NCBI GenBank assembly: GCA_029228645.1
Contig: JAPTHR010000010.1
Location: 57,458 to 121,457 of the forward strand
Length of the DNA: 64,000 bases
From: Gammaproteobacteria bacterium Milos-ODIII6
Lineage (GTDB): Bacteria > Pseudomonadota > Gammaproteobacteria > Chromatiales > Chromatiaceae
Direction of reading: 5' to 3'
The notes under the pieces: generated by a model
Databases searched by the model: none
Seen by the model: only the letters and a program-made list of their open reading frames with translations
Told to the model about the DNA's origin: nothing
Made by a program: the position numbers and the translations under genes
Shown here: positions 14,116 to 23,486 of the stretch, in pieces
Position numbering within the stretch: position 1 is the first letter of the stretch
Layout of the letters: each line of letters starts with the position of its first letter

Positions 14116-15668
14116 CAGCTGGCTGATGCGGTGGCCAGGCGCTCTTTCAGTCGGTCTGCCTGGCGGCGGATCGCGCCGCGCTGCGCCGGCGCCAGCTTCT
14201 CCAGCATGCGCCACTGCATGCCGGCTCGGGGGTGGCTGGCGAAGCGCTCCCGGTGGCGCATCAGGAAGTCCCAGTACAGGGTGGTGTAGGGGCAGGCATC
14301 GCTGCCTGTCGATTTGCCCGGATCGTAACGACAGCCACTGCAGTGATTGCTCATGCGCTGAATATACCGCCCCGAGGCGGCGTAGGGCTTGCTCGCGAGC
14401 AGGCCGCCGTCGGCATACTGTGACATGCCCAGGGTGTTCGGCGCCTCGACCCACTCGATCGCGTCCACGTGGGTCGCGAGGAACCAACGATGCAGCGCCT
14501 GCGGACGGACCCCCAGCAGCAGCGCGAACAGCCCGGTCACCATCAGGCGCTGGATATGGTGGGCATAGCCGTGCGCCAGGACCTGGGACACGACATCCCG
14601 CAGGCAGGCCATGTCGGTGTCGCCGGTCCAGTAGAACGCGGGCAGCGCTTGCTCGGCCTGCAGGGCATTGCGTTCGAGGTAGTCCTCGCCCTCGCTCCAG
14701 TAGATGCCGCGCACGTACTCGCGCCAGCCGACCACCTGGCGCACGAAGCCCTCGACCGAGTTGAGCGGCGCCAGGCCGTCGCGGTGGGCGTCCAGCACCG
14801 CCGTGATCACTTCCCGCGGATGCAGCAGCTTGAGGTTGATCGCCGTGGACAAAGCGGCGTGGTAGAGCCATGGCGAGCCCACCCACATCGCGTCCTGGAA
14901 GCGGCCGAAGTCGGGCAGGCGGTGGCGCACGAAGTCCTGCAGCGAGGCGATCGCCTGCTCGCGCGTGACCGGCCAGCTGAACGTCTCGCTGCTGCCCGGG
15001 TTGTGCGGGAACTGCTGCGCCACCAGGCCCTGGACTTCGGCGGTGATCCGGTCGGGCGGGTGCGCCAGTGGCGCCGGCAACAACCCGGGACCCTGGCGGC
15101 CGAAGCCCTTGCGGTTGTCGCGGTCGAAGTTCCAGCGTCCGCCCTCGGGTTTGCCGTCCAGCATCAGAATGTCATGACGGCGTCGCATCCAGCGATAGAA
15201 ATTCTCCATCAGCAGCGTGCCCTTGCTGTGGCGCCAAGCGAGGAATTCCTCGCGGCTGCACAGGAAGTGGCTGTCTTCGACCCATTCCAGCGGCAGCTGC
15301 AGGCGCTCGCATAGCGCCTCGATGCGCCGCGCCACGCCGTGTTCGCCGGCTTCCACGGCGCGCAGGCGGGCGGGCCGGTGCTCCCCGATGGCGTACTCGA
15401 GCGCGCTTTCGAAGCTCTCCGCCTCGGCCTGCTCGATAGCGATGTAAATGACCCTGAGGCCCTGCTGCCGCAGCTGGTCTGCGAAGTGGCGCATCGCGGC
15501 AAGGAACAGGGTGGTGCGCGCGGGATGGGACGGCACGCGCTGTGACTCGGAACGTGCTTCGACCATCAGCACGCGATCGTGCGCGGGGTCGGCATCGAGC
15601 AGGACCGGCGATCGATGGTCGAGTTGATCGCCGAGCACGAGGATCAGGTCATGGCAGGCTGAGGACAT
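14112..15668 (-). CDS. Fe-S cryptochrome/photolyase-related protein (DPRP family)
   Basis: This 518-residue protein belongs to the deoxyribodipyrimidine photolyase-related family. It has an N-terminal Rossmann part (LILVLGDQLDHRSP), a central FAD-binding helical region (VGWREYVRGIYW, ALLLGVRPQ) and a C-terminal cysteine set (NHCSGCRYDP, then DACPYTTLYWDF). Those cysteines match the ligands of the Fe4S4 cluster of bacterial FeS-BCP/(6-4) photolyases. It probably repairs UV photoproducts or senses blue light. A class I photolyase gene lies 3.8 kb away. Its stop overlaps the start of the exonuclease/GIY-YIG gene. Confidence 0.9.
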   Translation of the reverse strand: MSSACHDLILVLGDQLDHRSPVLLDADPAHDRVLMVEARSESQRVPSHPARTTLFLAAMRHFADQLRQQGLRVIYIAIEQAEAESFESALEYAIGEHRPARLRAVEAGEHGVARRIEALCERLQLPLEWVEDSHFLCSREEFLAWRHSKGTLLMENFYRWMRRRHDILMLDGKPEGGRWNFDRDNRKGFGRQGPGLLPAPLAHPPDRITAEVQGLVAQQFPHNPGSSETFSWPVTREQAIASLQDFVRHRLPDFGRFQDAMWVGSPWLYHAALSTAINLKLLHPREVITAVLDAHRDGLAPLNSVEGFVRQVVGWREYVRGIYWSEGEDYLERNALQAEQALPAFYWTGDTDMACLRDVVSQVLAHGYAHHIQRLMVTGLFALLLGVRPQALHRWFLATHVDAIEWVEAPNTLGMSQYADGGLLASKPYAASGRYIQRMSNHCSGCRYDPGKSTGSDACPYTTLYWDFLMRHRERFASHPRAGMQWRMLEKLAPAQRGAIRRQADRLKERLATASASW

Positions 15669-15707
15669 CCAGGCAAATCCGGTAACGCACTGGCGCGGCT
15701 CGCCCGC

Positions 15708-17024
15708 TCAGGCGAGCGAGCGATCGAGCCAGGGGGCGAGCAGCTGGCCCACCGGCAGGCGTGCGTTGAGCCGCGACAGCAACAGGTAGAGCCCGCCCAG
15801 CTTGCGGTGCAGGAACAGGACCCCGGTCGGCGGCAGGCGCGCATAGCGTTGTTCCAGGCGCAGTTTCATGACCACGTCGCGCATGCGCTGCGCGATATCG
15901 CTCTCGCCGAAGTGGAAGCTCGCCATGTGTGCCGGTTCCGCTGCGGTGCGCAGCAACCGGATGACGCCCAGCCGGTACGGCGGCGGGTCACCTTCCCCCA
16001 GATAGCCGACCGCGACCGCCGCCCGCACCAGGTCGGCATCGTCTCCGTCGACCGCTGCGCGCAGCAGGTCGCCGAGGGCGCTGCGACAGGCGTCCGGGTA
16101 GGCGCGCGTCGCGCCGAAGTCGAGCAGCTGGATGCGTCCGCTGCGCCGGTCGAAGAGATAATTCGCGAAGTTCGGGTCGGTCTGAACCAGGCCCCAGTCG
16201 AACACCTCGCGCAGGGCCAGTTGCAACAGGTCGGCGGCCGCGCGGTTGCGTTCCACTGAGGAGGCGTCCACCAGGCTCTCGATCGGATCGCCGTCGAGAA
16301 AATCCATGGTCAGGACGGTTTCGGCAGACAAATGCGGATGTACCCGGGGCAACTGGTAGCGCTCGTCATCGCCCAGGTGCGTGCCGAACTGGATCAGCCG
16401 GTCCGCCTCCTGGTGGTAGTCGGCCTCGAGGTGCAGCTGCCGTTTTGCCTCCTCCAGCAGCGGCATCAGGTCGATCTCTTCCGGCACCAGGCGCGACCAG
16501 CGCAACAGGGTCGCGACATTGTCCACGTCGCTGTCGATGCTGGCGCGGATGCCGGGGTACTGCAGCTTGAGCGCCACGCTGGCCCCGTCACGCAGTTCGG
16601 CGCGATGCACCTGGCCGATCGAGGCGGCAGCGATGGGTTCGAAATGGAAGCGCCGGAATGCTTTCTGCCAGTCATCTCCGAGCGAGGCCTTGAGCGCTGT
16701 CCCAACCTGACCGATCGGCATCGGGCAGGCATCCCCGCGCAGACGCTCCAGCATGGCGCTCAGCTCCGGCGGAAGCAGCTGCCCGCTGTCCATCGACAAC
16801 AGCTGGCCGACCTTCATGGCGGCGCCGCGCATCTCCGCGAGGCGGTCTCCGACTCGACGGGCGTTCGACGGGGTCAGCAGCATGTCGGAGAGTGCCGGGC
16901 GGTTGCCGCTGGCCAGCTGACGGGCACCCTCGCCGAGCATGCCGGCGGCGATCCCGCCGGCGAGCCGGCCGAGTTGCGAGACCCGCCCGAAGCGGGAGCT
17001 CTTCAGGCGGCGTTCTGCTGCCAT
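15708..17024 (-). CDS. ABC1/UbiB (AarF/COQ8) atypical kinase family protein
   Basis: The 438 residues carry the family signatures in order: MKVGQLLSMD (KxGQ motif, ~70), AASIGQVHRAEL (~135), VALKLQYPG (~150), TDPNFANYLFD (~285) and LLDFGATRAY (DFG-like metal-binding motif, ~300). Family members are atypical ATPases/kinases that support ubiquinone or other isoprenoid lipid metabolism. No ubi genes are adjacent, so it is probably a paralogue of the housekeeping UbiB. Its start overlaps the upstream SDR gene by 22 bp, indicating a shared transcript. Confidence 0.88.
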   Translation of the reverse strand: MAAERRLKSSRFGRVSQLGRLAGGIAAGMLGEGARQLASGNRPALSDMLLTPSNARRVGDRLAEMRGAAMKVGQLLSMDSGQLLPPELSAMLERLRGDACPMPIGQVGTALKASLGDDWQKAFRRFHFEPIAAASIGQVHRAELRDGASVALKLQYPGIRASIDSDVDNVATLLRWSRLVPEEIDLMPLLEEAKRQLHLEADYHQEADRLIQFGTHLGDDERYQLPRVHPHLSAETVLTMDFLDGDPIESLVDASSVERNRAAADLLQLALREVFDWGLVQTDPNFANYLFDRRSGRIQLLDFGATRAYPDACRSALGDLLRAAVDGDDADLVRAAVAVGYLGEGDPPPYRLGVIRLLRTAAEPAHMASFHFGESDIAQRMRDVVMKLRLEQRYARLPPTGVLFLHRKLGGLYLLLSRLNARLPVGQLLAPWLDRSLA

Positions 17025-17959
17025 GTGTCGGATTCCTGTCTGTCGTTGAGGTAGGCGAGCTGGGCCCCGTCGAAGGGGCGTGGCGTGATGCCCAGGGAAA
17101 GCAGATCGTCGGGTGGGCAGGTGTTCCCCTCGAGCAACATCCGGATCTGGTCACGCGTGATCGGAAACTGCTCGAAGCGATCCAGCAGGGCGGCGGCGGC
17201 CTGCACGCCCATCGCGGGTACAGGCAACAGCAGCTTGCGCCGCTGCACGGCGTGCGCCAGGCGGTCGAGGATCTCCCGCCAGGAAAGCGCCTCGGGGCCA
17301 CCCAGGTGCAGGATGCGCCCGATCGTCCCGGGCGACTCGAGCGCGGCGCGGAAGGCGCTCGCGACATCCTGCACATGCACCGGCGAGAGCTGGAAGGCGC
17401 CGGCCCTGTCGAGGCGCAAGCCGGGGAAGAACAACGGGCCTGGCAGGGGTGCGCCAATGAGGTCGCGGCACAGCTGGGTGGCGAACTCCATGCGCCCGCG
17501 CGGCGGACCGAAGACGACCGATGGTCGCAGCACCGTCCAGTCGAGGCCGCTCTCCGCCAGGTAGGCCTCCGCGCGCGCCTTGGTCCTCTGATAGGGGGTG
17601 CCGTCCGCGCGCACGCCGTTGGCGCTCATCAGCAGGAATCGCCCGACGCCTGCGTCGCGCGCCGCATCGATGACCCGGAGGGCGCCCTCCTGTTGCAATG
17701 CCTCGAAGGTGATACCCCGCGCAGGTGACTCGCGCAGGATACCGATCAGGTAAATCACCGCATCGGCCCCCTGCAGCAGTGAGGCGAGCGCGTCGCCGTC
17801 TGCGACATCACCGGAAACCAGCTCGACCCGGTCGGGGTGGCGCACGCGGCCTTCGTGGCCGGGGCGCACCAGCAGGCGGGGCGTGTGCTCTGCCTCGACC
17901 AGGGCATCCACGATGTAACTGCCGACAAAGCCGGTGCCGCCAATGATTGCTACTCGCAT
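17003..17959 (-). CDS. NAD(P)-binding SDR-type protein (complex I NDUFA9-like)
   Basis: The protein begins MRVAIIGGTGFVGSYIVDAL, the glycine-rich dinucleotide-binding motif. The ATG at 17959 is chosen because GAGGAG lies 9 bp upstream; the frame stays open further upstream without a ribosome-binding site. About 318 residues make an atypical extended SDR fold of the NmrA/NDUFA9 type (DAVIYLIGILRES, TVLRPSVVFGPP). These proteins usually act as NAD(P)H-dependent oxidoreductases or quinone-related accessory factors, which fits the co-transcribed ABC1/UbiB kinase. The substrate is not evident. Confidence 0.85.
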   Translation of the reverse strand: MRVAIIGGTGFVGSYIVDALVEAEHTPRLLVRPGHEGRVRHPDRVELVSGDVADGDALASLLQGADAVIYLIGILRESPARGITFEALQQEGALRVIDAARDAGVGRFLLMSANGVRADGTPYQRTKARAEAYLAESGLDWTVLRPSVVFGPPRGRMEFATQLCRDLIGAPLPGPLFFPGLRLDRAGAFQLSPVHVQDVASAFRAALESPGTIGRILHLGGPEALSWREILDRLAHAVQRRKLLLPVPAMGVQAAAALLDRFEQFPITRDQIRMLLEGNTCPPDDLLSLGITPRPFDGAQLAYLNDRQESDTWQQNAA

Positions 17960-17987
17960 GGCTGTTTTCTCCTCTGAGCGATGCCGT

Positions 17988-18281
17988 TCACGCGGCATCG
18001 CCATGCTGCGATGCGTCTGCCAGGATCAGGTGATCCGGGTTGACGCAGAGTCGATTGCCGCAGGTCTGTTGCACGACGTCGTCCTGCTTGAGTGGCCCGA
18101 CAAAAGCCAGGTAGCTGATCCGGTGGGCACTCTCGGTGAGGGTGCCGTCCCGGGTCGGCACCGCCATGCGGCCGTAACCGCTGTTCGAGATCTGACGGTT
18201 CCAGATCCAGCAGCTGCCGGTTTGGCCGCGCACCGAGGACTCGCTGATCTTCCGCTGTAGTTTCAGTTGCAAGGGGTTCAT
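17988..18281 (-). CDS. Small HNH-type nuclease-like protein
   Basis: The 97-residue product contains a compact HNH-like core: CWIWNRQISNSGYGRM, ESAHRISYLAF, then CGNRLCVNPDHL. Paired cysteines and the final NPDHL match the zinc-stabilised HNH family often seen as free-standing small proteins. GGAG lies 7 bp before the ATG. It is squeezed between the DUF523/DUF1722 gene (24 bp upstream) and the SDR gene. Whether it cuts DNA as a homing or repair nuclease cannot be told from sequence. Confidence 0.75.
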   Translation of the reverse strand: MNPLQLKLQRKISESSVRGQTGSCWIWNRQISNSGYGRMAVPTRDGTLTESAHRISYLAFVGPLKQDDVVQQTCGNRLCVNPDHLILADASQHGDAA

Positions 18282-18304
18282 CGTTGGTCTCCTGATCGGT
18301 TTGC

Positions 18305-19264
18305 TCAGACCTGGGCGCGCAGAGCGAGTGCGTCCGGGTAAGGGCGGAAATAGTGTTGCCGGTTGAGGTAGGCGTTCGGATGCCTGCGCAAGTGGTGCTT
18401 GAGCAACACCACCGGCGTGCTCAAGGGAGTCTCTTCGCGCCGGTAGGACTCGAATACCGCCAGCAGCTCGGCCTTGTCCTCCGGGCTGAGGGCTTTCTTG
18501 AAATATCCCAGCACGTGCTGCAAGACATTCACGTGCCGCTTGCGCGAAACCCGTTCAGCCAGGGTTTGCATGTACAGGGGAATGTAGGCCGCGCGGCGTT
18601 CCGCCAGGGTGGCGCGGGTCACGCCGGCCACGATCCGCCCCAGGGCACGGTAGGCATCGCTACCGCGCGCCATCAGGTTGAGCTTGTGCGAGGCGTGGAA
18701 CTCGATGAAGCCCGCGACATCATCGGGCGGCAGGCGATTCCAGCGGTCCAGCGCGTAGACCCGCTCGAGGAAGTTCTCGCGCAGGACGGGGTCGTTCAGC
18801 CGGCCTTCCTCCTCGATCGGGATGAGCGGGCAGCGGGCCGAGAAATGCTTGACGAACATGCCCACTCCTTCGCGCAGCGCCGGAACGCCTTTACCGCGCG
18901 ACACGGGCACCCGCTCCAGGCCGCAACTCGGCGACTTGCGCTGTACCACCAGGCCGGCAATCCTGCCGTCGAGGCGCTCCGCCTGCTCGTGCGCGACCGC
19001 CGTCATTTGCTCGGTGTGGTCGACCTCCGGATTCTTCGACTGGACCAGGCGCACGCCCTGCCCGGTAGAGCGCAGTTGGATCGTGGGTCTCGGAATCGGC
19101 ATGCCCGCGAGGACCTCGGGGCAGATCGGTTCCAATTCGGCTACCTTGGATAAAGTGTCACTGACGAAGCGGTCGAGCTTGTGGCCGGCATCGAATCGAA
19201 CCCGCTGTCCCAGCAGGCAGGCGCTCACGGCTATGCGGGGACGGTGGTGAAGTGCGCTGTTCAT
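18305..19264 (-). CDS. DUF523-DUF1722 (YbgA-type) fusion protein
   Basis: The 319-residue protein joins DUF523 (about 1-150: IAVSACLLGQRVRFDAGHK, ICPEVLAGM, KSPSCGL) to DUF1722 (about 180-310: SHKLNLMARG, HVNVLQHVLGYFKKAL). Conserved cysteines in the first half (CLLG, CPE, SCGL) suggest metal binding. The fusion is commonly encoded beside photolyase genes, as here with phrB diverging 240 bp away. A role in light or UV responses is inferred from context only. AGGAGG sits 8 bp before the ATG. Confidence 0.88.
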   Translation of the reverse strand: MNSALHHRPRIAVSACLLGQRVRFDAGHKLDRFVSDTLSKVAELEPICPEVLAGMPIPRPTIQLRSTGQGVRLVQSKNPEVDHTEQMTAVAHEQAERLDGRIAGLVVQRKSPSCGLERVPVSRGKGVPALREGVGMFVKHFSARCPLIPIEEEGRLNDPVLRENFLERVYALDRWNRLPPDDVAGFIEFHASHKLNLMARGSDAYRALGRIVAGVTRATLAERRAAYIPLYMQTLAERVSRKRHVNVLQHVLGYFKKALSPEDKAELLAVFESYRREETPLSTPVVLLKHHLRRHPNAYLNRQHYFRPYPDALALRAQV

Positions 19265-19311
19265 TCTGCAGACCTCCTTCGACTATCGCTAGCGGGATCG
19301 CCATGCTTACA

Positions 19312-19340
19312 AAGCTAGACAAAAAAATTGCTAAAGTCAA
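19312..19340 (-). promoter_or_regulatory. Candidate sigma70-type promoter for the DUF523 operon
   Basis: On the minus strand TTGACT (19340-19335) and TAGCTT (19317-19312) are separated by 17 bp, 48 bp before the ATG. The surrounding 19265-19503 is AT-rich compared with the flanking genes and must also hold the promoter for the divergent photolyase gene. No consensus regulator site could be fixed. Confidence 0.45.
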
Positions 19341-19503
19341 AAAAACCTGTACATTAGGTAAACGTAAAGCGTGCCAGGTAGGCCAACTCTTGGACAAGGG
19401 AGAGGGCCAAAGCTGCGAGGGGTGCAGTCCCGATTAAGGGTCCATTCTCGCCACCGGAATGTCCGGTCACTGGGTGATGTAAAGAAAAACGAGGTTGATC
19501 CGC

Positions 19504-20898
19504 ATGAGCATATTGGTTTGGTTTCGACGCGACCTGCGTGTCCAGGACAATCCGGCGCTGGCTCGCGCGATCAAGGACGGCAAGACGCTTCGACTGCCGG
19601 TGATAGGTGTGTATGCCTACGAACCCGACGGGGTCGCCGGTTGGGCGCCCGGCGCGGCGTCCCGCTGGTACCTGGACCGTTCGCTGAGGTCCCTGCAGGC
19701 CCAGCTCGCGGCCCTGGGCATTCCTCTCCATCTCAAGCGGGACGGCGTTTCGGAATCGATCCGGGCATTGGCCCACCATCTCCGCTGTGAACGCGTCTAC
19801 TGGAACCGGGTGGTCGAGCCCGGCCAGGCGGCGGTGGACGATGCGGTGCATCACTCGCTCACCCAGACCGGTATCCTGCCCAAGGTCTTCGACGACGATT
19901 GCCTGCTGATGCCGGAGCAGTTGCGCCGCGCCGACGGCAGTTCCTACCGCGTGTTCACGCCCTTCTGGCGCCGCGCGAGCGAGATACTCGAGTCCGCGGA
20001 TTTCGGCGAGCGACTCGCGCCGGCGCCAAAGCCGCTTGCGAAGCCGCTGGAGGTGGACCCGGGGAGTGTGGACGGTCTGGGTCTGCTGGATGCACATCCG
20101 TGGCACGCCAAGCTGGAGAAGCATTGGTCGCCGGGCGAAGCGGGTGCGCTGGATCAATGGACGGCATTCTTCGGCGACGCCATCGTGGATTACGACAGCG
20201 ATCGCGATATGCCCGGCATGCCGGGCACCAGCCGCCTGTCGCCCGCACTGCATTTCGGCGAGATCAGCGTGGCACGGATGTTCGCGCAGTGCGCCGAACG
20301 TCTTGCAAGCGAGACCAGCGAAGGGGCGCGTGCGAGCATCCGCCGCTATCTTTCCGAACTCGGCTGGCGCGAATTCAGCCGGCATGTGCTGTACGCCCGG
20401 CCGGACAGTCTCAACCGCTCTTTGGACCGTCGTTTCGACCGCCCCGAGGCGTGGGAGCCCGATCCGGATGGTCGTCGCTTGCGCGCCTGGCAACAGGGCG
20501 AGACGGGTTTCTCGCTGGTCGATGCGGGCATGCGGCAACTGTGGGAAACCGGCTGGATGCACAACCGGGTGCGCATGGTGGTCGCCTCGCTGCTGACCAA
20601 GAACATCGGCATCCACTGGCGCGAGGGCGCCCACTGGTTCTGGGATACGCTCGTGGACTCGGACCTGCCGAGCAACACCCTGGGTTGGCAGTGGGTGGCC
20701 GGCTGCGGCACCGACGCGGCGCCCTACTACCGGATATTCAACCCGGAAACCCAGGCGGAAAAATTCGATCCGCAGCACGAGTATCGTAGCCGCTGGCTGG
20801 GTGACGGCCTGCGTCCGGCCCCGATGCTCGACCTCAAGGCCAGCCGCCAGCAGGCATTATCCAGATACCAGATTGCCATCAAGGGTCAGGCCGCCTGA
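19504..20898 (+). CDS. phrB: Deoxyribodipyrimidine photolyase, class I
   Basis: The 464-residue enzyme opens with ILVWFRRDLRVQDNPAL, the antenna-chromophore domain signature. It ends with the FAD-binding domain (SELGWREFSRHVLY, NRVRMVVASLLTKN, TLGWQWVAGCGTDAAPYYR), the class I CPD photolyase/cryptochrome motif. It repairs cyclobutane pyrimidine dimers with blue light. The ATG at 19504 has GAGG upstream; a TTG 9 bp earlier is less likely. It diverges from the DUF523/DUF1722 operon and lies near a second, Fe-S photolyase-related gene. Confidence 0.93.
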   Translation: MSILVWFRRDLRVQDNPALARAIKDGKTLRLPVIGVYAYEPDGVAGWAPGAASRWYLDRSLRSLQAQLAALGIPLHLKRDGVSESIRALAHHLRCERVYWNRVVEPGQAAVDDAVHHSLTQTGILPKVFDDDCLLMPEQLRRADGSSYRVFTPFWRRASEILESADFGERLAPAPKPLAKPLEVDPGSVDGLGLLDAHPWHAKLEKHWSPGEAGALDQWTAFFGDAIVDYDSDRDMPGMPGTSRLSPALHFGEISVARMFAQCAERLASETSEGARASIRRYLSELGWREFSRHVLYARPDSLNRSLDRRFDRPEAWEPDPDGRRLRAWQQGETGFSLVDAGMRQLWETGWMHNRVRMVVASLLTKNIGIHWREGAHWFWDTLVDSDLPSNTLGWQWVAGCGTDAAPYYRIFNPETQAEKFDPQHEYRSRWLGDGLRPAPMLDLKASRQQALSRYQIAIKGQAA

Positions 20899-20922
20899 CC
20901 GACTGCGGGAGATTTCAAGACG

Positions 20923-22158
20923 ATGAGTGCAATGTTCGAAGGTGAGGGGAGCGGCGGGACGGCGTCAGCGCGGCTCCCGGATGCGCACGGCCATTTCGGT
21001 CCCTACGGCGGCATGTTCGTCGCGGAAACCCTGGTGCATCCGCTCGAAGAGCTGCGCGCCGCCTACGAACGCTACCTGAACGACCCGGAGTTCCTGGCCG
21101 AGTTCGACCGGGATCTCGCCGATTATGTCGGGCGGCCGTCGCCCATCTACCATGCCGAGCGGCTCAGCCGCGAAATCGGCGGGGCGCAGATTTACCTCAA
21201 GCGCGAGGATCTGAATCACACCGGGGCGCACAAGATCAACAACTGCATCGGGCAGGCCCTGCTGGCCCGGCGCATGGGTAAGTCGCGCATCATCGCGGAG
21301 ACCGGCGCCGGTCAGCACGGTGTCGCCAGCGCGACCGTGGCCGCGCGCCTCGGGCTCGAGTGCGTGGTCTATATGGGCGAGGTGGATGTCGCGCGGCAGC
21401 AGGCGAACGTGTACCGCATGCGTCTGCTGGGCGCCGAGGTGCGCGCGGTGAGCTCGGGATCGCGCACCCTCAAGGATGCGCTCAACGAGGCGATGCGCGA
21501 CTGGGTCTCAAACGTGGACGATACCTTCTACATCATCGGCACGGTGGCGGGGCCGCATCCCTATCCGGCCATGGTGCGCGATTTCCAGGCCGTGATCGGG
21601 CGCGAGGCGCGCAGCCAGATGCTCGATAAGTACGGCCGCCTGCCGGACGTGCTGGTGGCCTGTGTCGGCGGCGGTTCGAACGCGATCGGCTTGTTCCATC
21701 CGTTCCTGAATGACAGCGAAGTGGCGATGCATGGCGTCGAGGCGGCCGGGGACGGACTCGAGACCGGGCGCCACTCCGCGCCGCTGTGCGCCGGCCGGCC
21801 GGGGGTCTTGCATGGCAACCGCACCTATCTGATGGAGAGCGACGACGGCCAGATCAGCGAGACCCACTCGATCTCCGCCGGGCTGGATTATCCGGGTGTC
21901 GGCCCGGAGCACGCCTGGCTCAAAGACACCGGCCGGGCCGAGTATTTCGCGGTGACCGACGACGAGGCCTTGCAGGCCTTCCACCGCCTGTGTCGCAGCG
22001 AGGGCATCATTCCCGCGCTGGAGACCAGTCATGCGATCGCGCACGCAATGCGCATTGCGTCCGATATGCGCAGCGACCAGGCCATCCTGGTGAATCTCTC
22101 GGGACGCGGCGACAAGGACATGCACACGGTCATGTCGCTGGAGCAGGGCGGGTCATGA
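20923..22158 (+). CDS. trpB: Tryptophan synthase beta subunit
   Basis: The 411-residue enzyme has the full TrpB1 motif set: [12 protein letters not shown], the PLP lysine in [22 protein letters not shown], and the phosphate loop [10 protein letters not shown]. It condenses indole and serine to tryptophan. The flanking genes are phrB and a lipocalin; trpA and trpF are not adjacent, which is unusual because trpB normally precedes trpA. Its stop overlaps the start of the lipocalin gene (ATGA). It begins 24 bp after phrB, so light-linked expression is possible. Confidence 0.95.
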   Translation: MSAMFEGEGSGGTASARLPDAHGHFGPYGGMFVAETLVHPLEELRAAYERYLNDPEFLAEFDRDLADYVGRPSPIYHAERLSREIGGAQIYLKREDLNHTGAHKINNCIGQALLARRMGKSRIIAETGAGQHGVASATVAARLGLECVVYMGEVDVARQQANVYRMRLLGAEVRAVSSGSRTLKDALNEAMRDWVSNVDDTFYIIGTVAGPHPYPAMVRDFQAVIGREARSQMLDKYGRLPDVLVACVGGGSNAIGLFHPFLNDSEVAMHGVEAAGDGLETGRHSAPLCAGRPGVLHGNRTYLMESDDGQISETHSISAGLDYPGVGPEHAWLKDTGRAEYFAVTDDEALQAFHRLCRSEGIIPALETSHAIAHAMRIASDMRSDQAILVNLSGRGDKDMHTVMSLEQGGS

Positions 22159-22754
22159 TGTCGCTTGCCCGGAGCACCGGTATCGCGGGCGTGCTGTTGG
22201 CGGCATTGCTGTTCGTTCACCCGGGGCCGGCCCCGGCCGGTTCGTCGACCCCCGGGCTTGCAACGGTCGCCTCGGTCGATCTCGATCGCTATGCCGGCAC
22301 CTGGCACGAGATTGCACGCCTGCCCAACCGATTCCAGAAACAGTGCGTCGCAGACGTCACCGCCACCTACCGGCTGCGGGATGACGGCACGATCCACGTA
22401 CTCAACCGTTGCCGCGTGGCCAGCGGCGAGTACGACGAGGCGCACGGGGTGGCGCGGGTGCTCGACCCGGCAACGCGTTCCAGGCTCGAGGTCAGTTTCG
22501 TCTCGCTGTTCGGCTGGCAGCTGTTCTGGGGTGACTACTGGATCATCGAGCTCGATCCCGAATACCGCCACGTGGTGATCGCCACGCCCGGCCGCCGTTA
22601 TGCCTGGGTGTTGGCCAGGACGGAAACAATCCCGCCATCGACCCGCGCCCACCTGCAACAGGTGCTGCGCAAGGCGGGCTACGACCCGGGTAAGATGCGA
22701 TGGGTTCCAGGCAAACATGCGGAGAACGCCGATGCTGCAGATCCGACCCTCTGA
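22155..22754 (+). CDS. Lipocalin family protein
   Basis: The 199-residue protein has a signal peptide (ending about APAG) without a clear lipobox. A lipocalin barrel follows with the GxW motif ([16 protein letters not shown]), [11 protein letters not shown] and [19 protein letters not shown]. The family (bacterial Blc and relatives) binds lipids in the envelope, often under oxidative or membrane stress. The ATG overlaps the trpB stop (ATGA), and the 3' end overlaps the pirin gene by 23 bp. Confidence 0.9.
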   Translation: MMSLARSTGIAGVLLAALLFVHPGPAPAGSSTPGLATVASVDLDRYAGTWHEIARLPNRFQKQCVADVTATYRLRDDGTIHVLNRCRVASGEYDEAHGVARVLDPATRSRLEVSFVSLFGWQLFWGDYWIIELDPEYRHVVIATPGRRYAWVLARTETIPPSTRAHLQQVLRKAGYDPGKMRWVPGKHAENADAADPTL

Positions 22755-23439
22755 GGAACGCGGGCATTTCGTCAACGACTGGCTCGACAGCCACCACAGT
22801 TTTTCCTTCGGTGACTACCACGACCCGGAGCACATGGGGGTCTCCGTACTGCGGGTGATCAACGAAGACCATATCGCGCCGGGGCGGGGTTTCGGCACCC
22901 ACCCGCACAACGACATGGAGATCGTGACCTACCTGCTGTCCGGCGAACTCGAGCACCGCGACAGCATGGGCAATGGCAGCGTGATTCGCCCGGGGGACAT
23001 CCAGCGCATGTCCGCCGGCAGCGGGGTGACCCATTCCGAGGTCAATCCCTCGGCCTCGCAGGAGGCGCACCTGCTGCAGGTCTGGTTCCTGCCCAACCGG
23101 CGCGGCGTCGAGCCCGGCTACGCCCAACGGACGCTGGCGGAAGGTGAGCGGGAAGGGCGCCTGGCGCTGCTGGTCTCGCCCGACGGCCGCGAAGGCTCAG
23201 TGGCAGCGCATACCGATGCCCTGATGTACGCGACCCAACTGCAGCCGGGCCAGAGCGTGCCCCACGAGTTTGATGGCGATCGCCTGGCCTATGTGCAGGT
23301 CGCACGTGGGGTGGTCGAGCTCGACGGCACCCGCCTGCAGGGCGGCGATGCGGCCACGGTCAGCGAGGTGTGCTCGTTCGTCATTCAGGCCATCGAGGCG
23401 GCCGAGGTGCTGCTGTTCGATCTGCCGGTTCAGGCCTGA
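22732..23439 (+). CDS. Pirin family (YhhW-like) cupin protein
   Basis: The 235 residues form a bicupin. The N-terminal cupin shows the metal ligands HPHNDMEIVTYLLSGELEHRD, and an NRRGVEPGY motif follows the first domain, as in YhhW and other pirins. Homologues act as iron-dependent quercetin dioxygenases or redox-responsive proteins. The start is inside the lipocalin gene, so the two are translationally linked. The physiological substrate is not evident. Confidence 0.92.
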   Translation: MLQIRPSEERGHFVNDWLDSHHSFSFGDYHDPEHMGVSVLRVINEDHIAPGRGFGTHPHNDMEIVTYLLSGELEHRDSMGNGSVIRPGDIQRMSAGSGVTHSEVNPSASQEAHLLQVWFLPNRRGVEPGYAQRTLAEGEREGRLALLVSPDGREGSVAAHTDALMYATQLQPGQSVPHEFDGDRLAYVQVARGVVELDGTRLQGGDAATVSEVCSFVIQAIEAAEVLLFDLPVQA

Positions 23440-23486
23440 GGCGTTTTCCGGTTTTATTGCACCAAGCGCCTTGAAGAGACGGTGCT

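Noticed and set aside
12116..14886. Upstream extension of the exonuclease/GIY-YIG frame to 773 codons
   Set aside because: The extra part is antisense-type sequence within the photolyase-like gene; the GTG at 14115 with a GTGA overlap is the natural start.
19252..19437. 61-codon Lys/Cys-containing plus-strand ORF
   Set aside because: It overlaps the divergent promoter region and the DUF523 start and has no ribosome-binding site.
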